64,000 nt of DNA from JAFGHJ01 sp964525555 (GCA_964525555.1 CAZGHN010000001.1:310001-374000), one strand, 5' to 3'; shown: positions 8,837 to 17,470, counted from the first letter of the stretch. Numbers and translations: made by a program. The notes: generated from the letters alone by a model not told the origin.

Positions 8837-9726
8837 TTTATCTCCTTTATATCAATTGCTGCGCTATCTTTTACTATATTCTGACCTACAATAATAATAG
8901 TATCACCCTCAGATATGCCTTCTCTTATTACTATATTATCACCGGCTGTAATACCTGTTTTAACGGGAGAAAGCATTGCTCTACCCTTTTCTGCCTTAAA
9001 AACATATTTATCAACCAATCCAATTACAGCATCGATTGGAAGAGAAATGGAGTTGTTTTCCCGCGCGACCTCAACCCAAACCTTGGCAAACATTCCGGGA
9101 AGTATTTCTTTTTTGGGATTTGAAACAACTCCTACAACGTGCTGTGTTCTACTGCTTGAATTGTAGAAAACCGATGCTTTCGAAATCTTACCCTCAAAAG
9201 TCCTCGAAAGAGAAGGTATCTCAACCTTCATTGCTAGTCCTTCTTTTATACGAAATTTCTCGGGGACATCGAATTCGACTTTAATCCTATCTATTCTTGC
9301 AACTTCTGCCAATGGCGGCTCGGGAAACATAGGATCCTGCTGACGAATAAGCTGACCTTTATCAACTGAACGTAAGGAAACCACACCAGATATCGTACTC
9401 TTAACAGCAATCGGCTCCCTTACTACTCCGGGAATATCCTGTTCCACGTAAGCTATAATTTGATCTTTCTTAACCCACTGACCGTCGCTAACTGTGTACC
9501 TTAAAAATCTTCCAGGAATATCAGGAAAAATCTGCGCCTGCTCAATACCCTGTACCTGTGAAGAAAAACTCATGATCTTAACCGCATTATTAATTTTTGC
9601 GGTTGCAACCACAACAGGAACTCCGCTGTCCTCAACTTCAGTTTTCTCGGAAGCTCTTCTAAATCTTATAATTCCGGGTATAACAAGAATTAAAGCAAGA
9701 GCTATGATAAAAAACCACTTTTTCAT
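8833..9726 (-). CDS. RND periplasmic adaptor (membrane fusion protein), short form
   Basis: A 297-residue adaptor with an N-terminal membrane anchor (residues about 3-22) and no lipobox. The two lipoyl half-motifs are GRFLRYTVSDGQWVKKDQ and STISGVVSLRSVDKGQLI; they follow each other with only about 18 residues between, so the usual alpha-helical hairpin is missing. A beta-barrel domain (IKVEFDVPEKFRIKEG) and a membrane-proximal domain follow. It links the pump to TolC. Its start overlaps the last base of the TolC stop codon (TAATG). Confidence 0.88.
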   Translation of the reverse strand: MKKWFFIIALALILVIPGIIRFRRASEKTEVEDSGVPVVVATAKINNAVKIMSFSSQVQGIEQAQIFPDIPGRFLRYTVSDGQWVKKDQIIAYVEQDIPGVVREPIAVKSTISGVVSLRSVDKGQLIRQQDPMFPEPPLAEVARIDRIKVEFDVPEKFRIKEGLAMKVEIPSLSRTFEGKISKASVFYNSSSRTQHVVGVVSNPKKEILPGMFAKVWVEVARENNSISLPIDAVIGLVDKYVFKAEKGRAMLSPVKTGITAGDNIVIREGISEGDTIIIVGQNIVKDSAAIDIKEIK

Positions 9727-11021
9727 TATTCCTCCTTATCCATAACTGTGGCAACTTTAATTTGTTCTTTTGAAACAATTAAATTATATTGAGCATTAAG
9801 ATAACCAAACTCTCCGCTTTTATAGCCCAACTCGATATCCTTATATTCAAGGGCAGATATATATCCGGCTTTATACTGTTTATCTGCCATTTCATACGCT
9901 TCCTTCGCTCTTTTTAACTGCTCCTCGGCAAGCGCTAATTTTTGCTTGTTCAAGCGATAATTAAGAAGCAGATTTTCAATCTCCATTTTTATTCCTTCTT
10001 GAACAATCTTTTCTCTTATAACAGATTGCTCGATTGTAAGGCGGTTTTTCTTTATCGAATTTGTTCTTGAAAAACCCTGAAAAATCGGCCACGAAAGAGC
10101 AATTGTTGCAGTCATATCGTTATCCCATTCATTCAAAAAACCAATCGGCTTATCGTAGGAAAAACTTCCGATAAATACTATATCCGGTAAAAGAGAAAAA
10201 TACTGCACCTTTTCGCCAAGTTTCGCTGCTTCATTTAATTTTCTCATGCTTTTAACCTCAGGTCTTCGGCTGAGCGCCAGACTACTCAAAGCCCCCAAAT
10301 CAAACGTGTCTATTTCTACACGGACATTTCCTTCGACATCGACAATTGTATCCAGAGGAAAACCGAGCATCAGATTCAAAGCAGACTTAGCCTGTTCAAA
10401 CCCATTACCGGCATTCAACAGTTCTGTTTTACTGCTATTAAATGCTGTTTCCGCCGAAAGCAGATCAAGCTTTGTTACTCTTCCCTGATTGTATTGAATA
10501 CGTGCTGTCTTTAAATGATCTTCCGACCTTTCTACGGCATCTTCGGCTAACTTCACACCTTCCTGCGCCACTACAACACCATAGTAAATAGTTATAAGGT
10601 CTTTTATTAAATTAATTTTATCCGTTTCATTTTGAAAAACTTGAATATCTTTAGCCCTTTCGCTAATTTCCTTGGCTACAAATCTTTTACCAAAAGTAAA
10701 AACCGGAAAAGTTACTTCAAGAGAATTTCTGAAGTTGTCCGCATAACCCAGCGATATATATTGAACTTCTCCATCTCCAACAGGCATTTCAAATTGCGGG
10801 ACACTCAAAAGCCTTGTATAGCTCGACTGCAAACTTACCGAGGGATAAAAAGACGCCCATGATTCTCTCATAGCAATTTCTGCTTTTTTTACTTCAAGCG
10901 CCGATATTGCCAAGTTTCTATTTCTATCCAAAGCTATTTTCTTTGCTTCCTCATAAGTTAAGGAAAAAGAAGACAAAGAAAGCATTAAAAGCAGAATACA
11001 AAAACCTCTAATTTTCAACAT
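9726..11021 (-). CDS. TolC-family outer-membrane efflux protein
   Basis: The 431-residue protein has a signal peptide (MLKIRGFCILLLMLSLSSFS), then LTYEEAKKIALDRN at the start of the mature form, the family hallmark. Long coiled-coil helices (AEDAVERSEDHLKTARIQYNQGRVTKLDLLSAE, given here in meaning of residues about 150-185, and a second set near 365-410 with YKAGYISALEYKD) form the periplasmic tunnel, with strands such as SLQSSYTRL for the barrel. It provides the exit duct for the pump encoded downstream. The start has the site AAGGAGG and overlaps the end of the TetR gene by seven bases. Confidence 0.92.
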   Translation of the reverse strand: MLKIRGFCILLLMLSLSSFSLTYEEAKKIALDRNRNLAISALEVKKAEIAMRESWASFYPSVSLQSSYTRLLSVPQFEMPVGDGEVQYISLGYADNFRNSLEVTFPVFTFGKRFVAKEISERAKDIQVFQNETDKINLIKDLITIYYGVVVAQEGVKLAEDAVERSEDHLKTARIQYNQGRVTKLDLLSAETAFNSSKTELLNAGNGFEQAKSALNLMLGFPLDTIVDVEGNVRVEIDTFDLGALSSLALSRRPEVKSMRKLNEAAKLGEKVQYFSLLPDIVFIGSFSYDKPIGFLNEWDNDMTATIALSWPIFQGFSRTNSIKKNRLTIEQSVIREKIVQEGIKMEIENLLLNYRLNKQKLALAEEQLKRAKEAYEMADKQYKAGYISALEYKDIELGYKSGEFGYLNAQYNLIVSKEQIKVATVMDKEE

Positions 11022-11596
11022 TTAACCTCCTTCTTCACTCCATCTAAAAGAACAGAAAGAGCAGTATCTTTTATTGTTTCTGACTCAGATTCTTCTATAG
11101 CCAAAATCAAAGAAACAATTATTTCATAAATATCATTAAATTTCAATTTACTATGCGGCAAATATTTTTTTAGAATACTAACAGCTTCCGCTTCCATAGA
11201 CTCTATAATTTCGGCAACCGATTCATTAATTTTATTAAAACACTCTATCGGAATATTAGCACCCCTCATCCCCTTTTGAACCTTTCCAAAACGCGAAAAA
11301 AATTCGTCTCCTCTTATAAATTTCTCAAAATAATCAAAAATTTCCGAGATAACTTCTTCAAAACTCTTTCCTGAACCAATTATTTTTCTTACCTGCTCGA
11401 TAATCTCCTTATGCGCTTCCACAAAAATTTCAATAAAAAGGTTTGCCTTGGAATCAAAATATAGATACAACGTACCTTTTGCCACACCACAACTTTGCGC
11501 AACTTCATCGACAGTAACGGAATGATAGCCCTTCTTAGCAAAAAGAACTTTTGCTTTTTCCATTATTTGTTTCTTTCTTACTGACTGGTCAGTCAT
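11015..11596 (-). CDS. TetR-family repressor of the efflux operon
   Basis: The N-terminal helix-turn-helix is clear: RKKQIMEKAKVLFAKKGYHSVTVDEVAQSCGVAKGTLYLYF in residues about 6-46 of the chosen form (only the TVDEVAQSCGVAKGTLYLYF core matters for the call). The remainder is a helical ligand-binding domain. An upstream in-frame ATG at 11617 lies between the -35 and -10 boxes, so the ATG at 11596 is preferred, giving 193 residues and a leader of about four bases. The gene heads and probably represses its own seven-gene operon. Confidence 0.88.
   Translation of the reverse strand: MTDQSVRKKQIMEKAKVLFAKKGYHSVTVDEVAQSCGVAKGTLYLYFDSKANLFIEIFVEAHKEIIEQVRKIIGSGKSFEEVISEIFDYFEKFIRGDEFFSRFGKVQKGMRGANIPIECFNKINESVAEIIESMEAEAVSILKKYLPHSKLKFNDIYEIIVSLILAIEESESETIKDTALSVLLDGVKKEVKC
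11580..11593. promoter_or_regulatory. Likely TetR operator overlapping the start codon
   Basis: ACTGAC-TG-GTCAGT is a 6-2-6 inverted repeat, close to the TGACTGACCAGTCA-type sites bound by many TetR repressors. It lies just downstream of the predicted transcription start and inside codons 2-6 of the repressor, where binding would block the operon. Confidence 0.6.
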
Positions 11597-11606
11597 AACG
11601 TCGGTT

Positions 11607-11634
11607 AATATACGCATGTTAACTTATTTGTCAA
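11607..11634 (-). promoter_or_regulatory. Promoter of the TetR-efflux operon
   Basis: On the minus strand TTGACA (11634-11629) and TATATT (11612-11607) are 16 bases apart; the start is predicted near 11600. The upstream flank TACCCCTTGACA is shared with the Fur promoter. Confidence 0.72.
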
Positions 11635-11697
11635 GGGGTAAATTAAAAAATTAATAACAAAACCATACATTCTTAACTGCATATTAATATTTTCCTA

Positions 11698-12276
11698 TCA
11701 TACTTCAAAATTCCACCATAGAAGACTGCTCGAAAAATCGCCTTCCCTGAGCTCCGAATCACCTATTACCTTTTTTGCCTGCGCATAAGTAAAAGCTTTG
11801 TTTATCTCCTTTTCAAACACTCCCAACCATGAACGCCTTAAATCTTTTACAAAAAGAAACCCTTCTGGTTTTAAAACTCTCTCAATCTCGTTTAACATAG
11901 AAATAGGATGACTAACCCAATGAACCATATTAACGTTAAGTACCACATCGAAGGAATTATCTTCAAGCCCCATTTTTTCAACATTTTCCTCTTCAAAGGT
12001 CACCCTGTTCCCAGACAATTCTCCCGAAACACTACTTCTCGCGTAATCCAATAAAGGCTTTGACAAATCAATACCCATAACCTCACAGTCCGGAAACTCC
12101 TCGGATAAGACAAGACACATAGTCCCAGAACCACAACCAGCATCGAGAATCTTTCCCCCTCCAAAACCTAAAGTCTTCAATTTTTGGGCGTAAGCGTAAC
12201 CCAATTTTTCCAAAAGCCTTTTATGTTTCTTAACATAAAGTTCTGCAAAGTTTTTATCGTTAAAGTTTTTTATCAA
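11698..12276 (-). CDS. SAM-dependent methyltransferase
   Basis: A 192-residue class I methyltransferase. The SAM-binding motif I is ILDAGCGSGTMCLVL (residues about 40-54), motif post-I is VMGIDLSKPLLDYA, and VLNVNMVHWVSHP followed by RVLKPEGFLFVKDL gives motifs IV-VI, as in the UbiE/Methyltransf_11 group. The substrate cannot be told. It lies 19 bases downstream of the Fur-family gene and shares its promoter, so its expression probably responds to the same signal. Confidence 0.82.
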   Translation of the reverse strand: MIKNFNDKNFAELYVKKHKRLLEKLGYAYAQKLKTLGFGGGKILDAGCGSGTMCLVLSEEFPDCEVMGIDLSKPLLDYARSSVSGELSGNRVTFEEENVEKMGLEDNSFDVVLNVNMVHWVSHPISMLNEIERVLKPEGFLFVKDLRRSWLGVFEKEINKAFTYAQAKKVIGDSELREGDFSSSLLWWNFEV

Positions 12277-12295
12277 ATTTAACCCCCCTAACAGC

Positions 12296-12730
12296 CTACA
12301 ACTTCTTCAAACAATCCTTACAATATCCCCTAATACCAAACCTGCTTTCTACAGGCTTAAAACCATACTCTTCGCATACTCTCTTATTTAACTTTTCCAT
12401 TTCCCTGTTTTCAAACTCTATAATCTTACCACATTCCATACATATCATATGTCCGTGCGACTTATGTCCGTAAATATGCTCATAACACACCCTCTCCCCA
12501 CATCTCATAGCCTCCTGAACAAGCCCGCTTCCAACAAGCAAAGGTAGAGCTCTATAAATCGTAGCCCTCGAAATATTCTCTCCCCTACCGTAAAAACACT
12601 GAAAAAGAGTCTCCGCGTCAAAATGATCATGCCTCAAGAAAACCTCTCGCAAAACCTTCTCTCTTTCAGGAGTCAGCTTTAAGCCTTTCCCATGTAAATA
12701 CTTTTTAAATATCTTTTTTTCTTTTTTCAT
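12296..12730 (-). CDS. Fur-family metalloregulator
   Basis: This 144-residue protein has the family winged helix (GLKLTPEREKVLREVF, then SRATIYRALPLLVGSGLV) and the dimerisation domain with HKSHGHMICMECGKIIEF. Both structural zinc pairs are present, CMEC and CKDC, as in PerR, Fur and Zur proteins. Which metal it senses cannot be decided by eye. A 21-base palindrome lies between its promoter and ATG, so it is probably autoregulated. The leader is short (about 18 bases) and lacks a ribosome site. Confidence 0.9.
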   Translation of the reverse strand: MKKEKKIFKKYLHGKGLKLTPEREKVLREVFLRHDHFDAETLFQCFYGRGENISRATIYRALPLLVGSGLVQEAMRCGERVCYEHIYGHKSHGHMICMECGKIIEFENREMEKLNKRVCEEYGFKPVESRFGIRGYCKDCLKKL

Positions 12731-12751
12731 AATTGAGATTGAGTCTCAATT
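12731..12751. promoter_or_regulatory. Palindromic operator next to the Fur gene start
   Basis: AATTGAGA (12731-12738) and TCTCAATT (12744-12751) are perfect 8-base arms around TTGAG. The site begins one base before the ATG and covers the predicted transcription start, the place expected for autorepression by a Fur-family dimer. Confidence 0.72.
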
Positions 12752-12754
12752 GCA

Positions 12755-12782
12755 ATTATACGTAAAAATATTGTTTTGTCAA
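12755..12782 (-). promoter_or_regulatory. Promoter of the Fur-methyltransferase operon
   Basis: TTGACA (12782-12777) and TATAAT (12760-12755) on the minus strand, 16 bases apart; predicted start near 12748, within the palindrome. Confidence 0.78.
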
Positions 12783-12797
12783 GGGGTAAAAAAAATA

Positions 12798-12825
12798 TTG
12801 ACATATAAATAATAAGGTTTATAAT
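12798..12825 (+). promoter_or_regulatory. Promoter of the DUF167 gene
   Basis: TTGACA (12798-12803) and TATAAT (12820-12825) are 16 bases apart. The predicted start coincides with the ATG at 12832, so the mRNA should be leaderless. It is divergent from the Fur promoter 15 bases away. Confidence 0.78.
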
Positions 12826-12831
12826 TTCGCT

Positions 12832-13116
12832 ATGTCCAGATTAAGAATAAAAGTAAAAACTTCGTCAAGTAAAAACAAAATCGTAAAAATGGAGGACGGT
12901 GTTTTCAAAATATGGATAAAAAGTGCACCTGAAAAAGGAAAAGCTAACAAAGAGTTGGAAAAGTATTTAAAGAAAATTAGCGGTACTCAGGTAAAAATAA
13001 TTTCAGGTTTAACTTCCGAAAACAAAACAATCGAATTCGATATCGAAGAAAAAGAATTTATTTCAAAACTGGAAGAATTCGCCACGAAGCCACTAAGACG
13101 CAAAGAAAAAACTTAA
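12832..13116 (+). CDS. DUF167 (YggU) family protein, leaderless
   Basis: A 94-residue protein with the family core IWIKSAPEKGKANKELEKYL and VKIISGLTSENKTIEF. DUF167 proteins are small and conserved in all domains, with no settled function. There is no ribosome site; the ATG lies at the predicted transcription start. The last dozen residues (ATKPLRRKEKT) are encoded by a copy of the intergenic word repeat that begins near 13083, so the tail was probably gained when that repeat arose or moved in. Confidence 0.85.
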   Translation: MSRLRIKVKTSSSKNKIVKMEDGVFKIWIKSAPEKGKANKELEKYLKKISGTQVKIISGLTSENKTIEFDIEEKEFISKLEEFATKPLRRKEKT

Positions 13117-13195
13117 TCTTGTCTCTTTCAACTAAATTTCTCCCATTAATAAGGATTGACAATAATAAACGCTGCCTCGCGACTCGCCAAAACTC
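13083..13195 (+). repeat. Word-type intergenic repeat copy
   Basis: GCCACGAAGCCACTAAGACG, CAAAGAAAAAACTTAAT and TTCAACTAAATT parallel the copy at 18099-18145 (AGCCACAGAGGCACAAAGAA, then AAACTTAATTTTG and TTAACTAAATC). GGATTGACAATAATAAACGC at 13154 resembles the GGATTCACACTGATAAACAC word. The first 30 bases lie inside the DUF167 gene. Confidence 0.55.
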
Positions 13196-13197
13196 AG

Positions 13198-15927
13198 CTA
13201 CCTAAACTTTATAAGTTTCCCTACCGCTTTAAGTTCCCCGGCACATAGTTGACAAAAATAAATACCGCCGGAAACATTTATTCCTCCATCAGTATAGCCA
13301 TCCCATACAACAGTATAATTTCCGGGAGAATACGGAGCATCAATCAATGTTTTAATTAATCTGCCGGAAAGATTATAAATTTTTAAAGTTATTTTATCAG
13401 CATTATCCATCTCCGGTACATGATAATTTATAACAGCAGAGCTTATAAATGGATTGGTCAAAGAAAACGCTAATTCATTATTTCCGGAATCTTCATCTTG
13501 AGTAACACCCGAAACTGGTGATTTAACAAGGAAATAATATGAAGCGATACTGCCCGCAAAATTTTCTATCCTATTTATCGTACCGGATGTCACGTCCAAT
13601 GCAACAGCATACAGAGAATGAAAACCCAGAGTTAATGAATCAAGCGGTTCTGCTTGCCATGTAACAAAAGGTGTACCTTCACCGGATATAATTTTCGCCT
13701 CCTGCCATGGTCCTTGTGTCGTTTCGAATTGATAAAGAACTTTCATGATATTTGAATTATATGGGTTTCTCAAATTAGCTGAAGCTCCCCCAACTGAGGG
13801 AAGACGACTCGTTGTTGCATTATCGGACAAAGGAAGAATTGAGGAAGCAAGAAGAGAAGGATATTCAACAACTTCATCTATAATAGTCACAGTAGAATCA
13901 AAGAAACTCTGAGCATAAATTTTATTTGTGATAGGATTTACTGCTATCGTTCTGGCATTACCACTAATAGCGACACCCAACATGCTGTTTGTTGCCCCAT
14001 CTATAATAAATACGCTATCACGAACATCATCCGTAACATAAATTTTATTAGTATTGGGGTTCACCGCTATCGCCCAGGGAAGCCCTGCAAAGAAGTCAAC
14101 AACGGTCGTATTATTGGTCTGACCATCTATTACTACCACATTCATACCCGTAACAACATATATTTTATTTGTATTGGGGTTTATTTCTATTGCTTCAGGT
14201 ACACCGCCAACACTCACATTAGTTGTATTGTTTGTTTCACCATCTATTACTGTAACATTCCCGCTATTACGGTTTACAACATATATCTTATTAGTATTTG
14301 GATTTATCCTTACTTCCCAGGGCCAGGTACCTGCAGTAACAGTTGTAATACTATTTGTCACACCATCTATAACAGTCACATTATTACTTACTTGATTGGC
14401 AACATATATCTTATTTGTGTTGGGATTGACAGCTATTGACCGGGGAGCATCTCCAACATTAATGGTTGTTGTATCTTTTGAATTTTCATCTATTACAGTT
14501 ATCTTGTTACTACCAAAATTCGCAACATATATCTTATTTGTGTTGGGATTGACCGCCACTGCCCTTGGATTACTGTCAACTTCAACGGTATCAATTGCAA
14601 TATCAGTGGCTCCATCTATAATCATCAGATTATTACTGACTGCATTTACTACATAAACCTTATCTGTATTCGAATTAACAGTTATTGCGTAAGGCCCATC
14701 CCCAACATTAATAGTATTGACACTGTCTGTTTCGCCATCCACTATTGTTACATTATCACTATAGCCGTTCGCAATATAAATCTTGTTCGATATGGGATTT
14801 ACACATATTGAACGAGAACCCGCCCAATCGCCTTCAACCGTATTTATAACATTTGATGCGCCATCTATAACAGAAACAGCTCTGTCATCACGATTCACAA
14901 CATAAATCTTGTTTGTAACCGGGTTTACGGCTATTATATTGGGAATAGCGCCTACTTCGACATGCGTTGTGTCATTTGTCTGGCCATCTATCACCGTTAC
15001 ATTGTTAAGATCGTAATTAGCGGCATAAATCTTATTTGTGTTTGGATTTACTGCTATTGCATAATGACTGACTCCAACACTTACAGATGTTGTATCATTG
15101 GTCAACCCGTCAACAATAGTTATTCCGGGACTCAAATCTTTTGTCACATATATCTTATTGGTGTTTGGATTTACAATAACCAATTGCGGACTGCTTCCAC
15201 TGGAAAAACCTATGTTTGACGTATCCAAAGTTTCCCCATCTATAATGGTTAAATCTTCACTACCATAATTAACAACATAAACTATATCAGTGTTGGGATT
15301 AACTGCTATCGAGATAGGTCCATCTCCAACACCAACATAAGCAGTATCATTTGTTTCCCCATCAATAACTGTTACATTATCACTTTGCTGGTTTGCTACA
15401 TAAATCCTGTTTGTGCTGGGATTTACACAAATGGCATAGGGATAAGCCCCAACCCCAACGGTAATTGTATCATTCGTTACACCATCTATTACCGTAACAT
15501 TGTTACTGTTCGAATTTGTAACATAAATCTTATTTGTATTGGGATTTACACATATTGCATTAGGACGAGTACCTACCAAAACATTAGTTGTGTCATTGGT
15601 TAATCCATCTATAACAGTCACATTGTTGCTGCCATAATTTGCGACATAAATTTTATCTGTATTTGGGTTTATGCACATTGCACGTGGGTAAGTCCCAGCA
15701 CCAACAATTGCAGTATCGTTAGTCGTGCCATCTATTACTGTTACATTGTTGCTCTGGTCATTCGCAACGTAAATCTTGTTAGTCTGAGGATTAACACATA
15801 TCGCCTGAGGCAAATTTCCAATCGGCACTGTAGCAGTCACCCAATCGCCGTAAAGGCAGATAGCAAATAAAAAAACCAAACAAAAAATAAACCGTGAACA
15901 AATATTCCTTTTGTTTGTAAAGGACAT
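13198..15927 (-). CDS. Secreted 16-repeat YncE-like beta-propeller with C-terminal sorting domain
   Basis: The 909-residue protein has a signal peptide (residues about 1-27). Residues about 28-700 hold 16 tandem repeats of some 41 residues with the consensus PxAIAVNPNTNKIYVAN followed by NNVTVIDGxTNDTxxVxVG, the YncE/NHL-like propeller repeat. This is enough for two propellers of seven or eight blades. A linker with a beta-sandwich-like segment follows, and the last 85 residues (NPFISSAVINYHVPE to VGKLIKFR, with IYNLSGRLIKTL and GIYFCQL) form a FlgD-like domain of the type used as a type IX secretion signal. It probably acts at the cell surface in binding. The start has the site TAAGGAGG. Confidence 0.85.
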   Translation of the reverse strand: MSFTNKRNICSRFIFCLVFLFAICLYGDWVTATVPIGNLPQAICVNPQTNKIYVANDQSNNVTVIDGTTNDTAIVGAGTYPRAMCINPNTDKIYVANYGSNNVTVIDGLTNDTTNVLVGTRPNAICVNPNTNKIYVTNSNSNNVTVIDGVTNDTITVGVGAYPYAICVNPSTNRIYVANQQSDNVTVIDGETNDTAYVGVGDGPISIAVNPNTDIVYVVNYGSEDLTIIDGETLDTSNIGFSSGSSPQLVIVNPNTNKIYVTKDLSPGITIVDGLTNDTTSVSVGVSHYAIAVNPNTNKIYAANYDLNNVTVIDGQTNDTTHVEVGAIPNIIAVNPVTNKIYVVNRDDRAVSVIDGASNVINTVEGDWAGSRSICVNPISNKIYIANGYSDNVTIVDGETDSVNTINVGDGPYAITVNSNTDKVYVVNAVSNNLMIIDGATDIAIDTVEVDSNPRAVAVNPNTNKIYVANFGSNKITVIDENSKDTTTINVGDAPRSIAVNPNTNKIYVANQVSNNVTVIDGVTNSITTVTAGTWPWEVRINPNTNKIYVVNRNSGNVTVIDGETNNTTNVSVGGVPEAIEINPNTNKIYVVTGMNVVVIDGQTNNTTVVDFFAGLPWAIAVNPNTNKIYVTDDVRDSVFIIDGATNSMLGVAISGNARTIAVNPITNKIYAQSFFDSTVTIIDEVVEYPSLLASSILPLSDNATTSRLPSVGGASANLRNPYNSNIMKVLYQFETTQGPWQEAKIISGEGTPFVTWQAEPLDSLTLGFHSLYAVALDVTSGTINRIENFAGSIASYYFLVKSPVSGVTQDEDSGNNELAFSLTNPFISSAVINYHVPEMDNADKITLKIYNLSGRLIKTLIDAPYSPGNYTVVWDGYTDGGINVSGGIYFCQLCAGELKAVGKLIKFR

Positions 15928-15949
15928 TAAATACCTCCTTAATGTTTAA

Positions 15950-15978
15950 ATGATAATAAAAGAATTGGATTTTGTCAA
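15950..15978 (-). promoter_or_regulatory. Promoter of the propeller gene
   Basis: TTGACA (15978-15973) and TATCAT (15955-15950) on the minus strand, 17 bases apart, with a 16-base leader holding AGGAGG. Confidence 0.7.
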
Positions 15979-16142
15979 GAAATTCCAAGATGAATTTAGC
16001 CACAAAGACACGAAGAATAAATTAGAAAAATTGAAAAATGGGAAAATGGAGAAATGGGGAATGATTCAACTATTTTTCTATTCAACAATTCAACCGATCC
16101 GAAGGATCACTTTCACTAATTTACTAATTCACCAATAACTAA
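15979..16142 (+). repeat. Repeat-rich spacer without a gene
   Basis: The spacer contains TAGCCACAAAGACACGAAGA and A-rich stretches (AAATTGAAAAATGGGAAAATG), then direct short words such as ACTAATTTACTAATTCACCA. A short open frame here is a by-product of these repeats. Confidence 0.5.
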
Positions 16143-16829
16143 TTAACTGATATAAGAGGTTGGATCTTCTACACCCGCTTCCTTAAATCCTTTCTTTCGC
16201 AGAAGGCAGCTGTCACACTTACCGCAGGCTCGCCCATCCTCATCCGGGTCGTAACAACTGTGTGTCAAACTATAATCAACACCCAACTCTAAACCCTTCT
16301 TTATTATCTCGGCTTTCGTAAGCAATACAAGAGGAGCGTGAATTCGAAATTTATTACCTTCTGCGCCGGTTTTTGTACCGAGATTTGCAGCATCTTCAAA
16401 AGCTTTTATGAAATCCGACCGGCAATCAGGATATCCGGAATAATCAACCGCATTAACACCAATAAATATATCCGTTGAACCCAAAACTTCAGCCCAGCCC
16501 AGAGCAAGACTTAAAAAAATGATGTTGCGGGCGGGAACGTAAGTAACGGGAATATCTTTTCCTATATCCTCAACCTTATCACTCTTTGGAACAGGAATAT
16601 CATCAGTCAAGGCAGAACCTCCAAAAGAAGAAATATCAATATCCATAATCAAATGTTTTTTTACATTCATCTTACCGGCAATCTTCTCCGCCGCTTCAAG
16701 CTCGAAATGATGCCGCTGACCGTAACGGAAGCTAATAGCATAAATTTCATATCCCGAATCTCTGGCAATTGCAAGAGTAGTCGCCGAATCAATACCTCCG
16801 CTTAATAGAACAACCGCTTTTTTATTCAC
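16143..16829 (-). CDS. queC: 7-cyano-7-deazaguanine synthase QueC
   Basis: QueC converts 7-carboxy-7-deazaguanine to preQ0 using ATP and ammonia in queuosine synthesis. The N-terminal PP-loop is VVLLSGGIDSATTLAIA, and the C-terminal zinc site is CYDPDEDGRACGKCDSC. An upstream in-frame ATG at 16922 would add 31 unrelated residues; the GTG at 16829, preceded by GGGGAAG and starting directly before KKAVVLLSGG, fits the family and gives 228 residues. It lies one base downstream of the queE stop codon. Confidence 0.93.
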   Translation of the reverse strand: MNKKAVVLLSGGIDSATTLAIARDSGYEIYAISFRYGQRHHFELEAAEKIAGKMNVKKHLIMDIDISSFGGSALTDDIPVPKSDKVEDIGKDIPVTYVPARNIIFLSLALGWAEVLGSTDIFIGVNAVDYSGYPDCRSDFIKAFEDAANLGTKTGAEGNKFRIHAPLVLLTKAEIIKKGLELGVDYSLTHSCYDPDEDGRACGKCDSCLLRKKGFKEAGVEDPTSYIS

Positions 16830-16830
16830 T

Positions 16831-17469
16831 CTATCTTCCCCGCTTAGCCCGCGGCCATAGAATTTTATGAATTTGAAGCTGAAGTCGAATATCCAACTTG
16901 TCTTCCAATATCCATTCTGCAAGTTTAGAGGGATTCATTTTATCTTCAACCGGAGACATAATTAATTTAGCTCTACTCTTTAGATCTCTCAGGGCTATAA
17001 TTTCTTTAGCCCAATCGTAATCTGATTTATCAGAAATAATGAACTTAATCTCATCCTTTAGATCCAGTCTTCCTAAATTATCCCAATCAGTCTTATCGCT
17101 TTCCCCGCTTGAGGGACATTTTATATCCATAACTATTGTAGCCTTGCTGGACACAATACTTATATCTTTAGTTCCATTGGTTTCAACAAGAACACAAAAA
17201 TTCTTATCTATTAGATAGTCTACAAGAAAAGGAGTTTCTTCTTGCATCAACGGTTCTCCACCAGTAATTTCAACATAAGAACATTTATATTTCTTAACTT
17301 CTTTAAGAATTTCTTCTACAGAAATCTTTTCCCCTTCTTCGTAGGCATATTTCGTATCACAATATCTACATCTAAGATTACAACCGGTCAACCTTACAAA
17401 TACAAAAGGGAGTCCCGCAAATGATGACTCCCCTTGAATAGAATAGAAAATCTCATTAACTTTCAGCAA
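16831..17469 (-). CDS. queE: 7-carboxy-7-deazaguanine synthase QueE (radical SAM)
   Basis: This radical SAM enzyme rearranges 6-carboxytetrahydropterin to 7-carboxy-7-deazaguanine. Its 212 residues start with VNEIFYSIQGESSFAG, typical of QueE, then the cluster motif CNLRCRYC and the SAM-binding GGEP. The start appears to be TTG at 17469, with GGAGAG six bases upstream; no ATG gives the full conserved N-terminus. It is the middle gene of queD-queE-queC, one base from the queD stop. Confidence 0.93.
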   Translation of the reverse strand: MLKVNEIFYSIQGESSFAGLPFVFVRLTGCNLRCRYCDTKYAYEEGEKISVEEILKEVKKYKCSYVEITGGEPLMQEETPFLVDYLIDKNFCVLVETNGTKDISIVSSKATIVMDIKCPSSGESDKTDWDNLGRLDLKDEIKFIISDKSDYDWAKEIIALRDLKSRAKLIMSPVEDKMNPSKLAEWILEDKLDIRLQLQIHKILWPRAKRGR

Positions 17470-17470
17470 A

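Noticed and set aside
14174..15603. Plus-strand open frames of 70-86 codons opposite the propeller gene
   Set aside because: They are shadows of the repeated coding sequence in another frame and are rich in repeated Thr, Ile and Tyr codons with no start signals.
16830..16922. An N-terminally extended QueC starting at 16922
   Set aside because: The extra part lies inside queE, is unlike QueC, and a GTG with a GGGGAAG site lies just before the conserved PP-loop.
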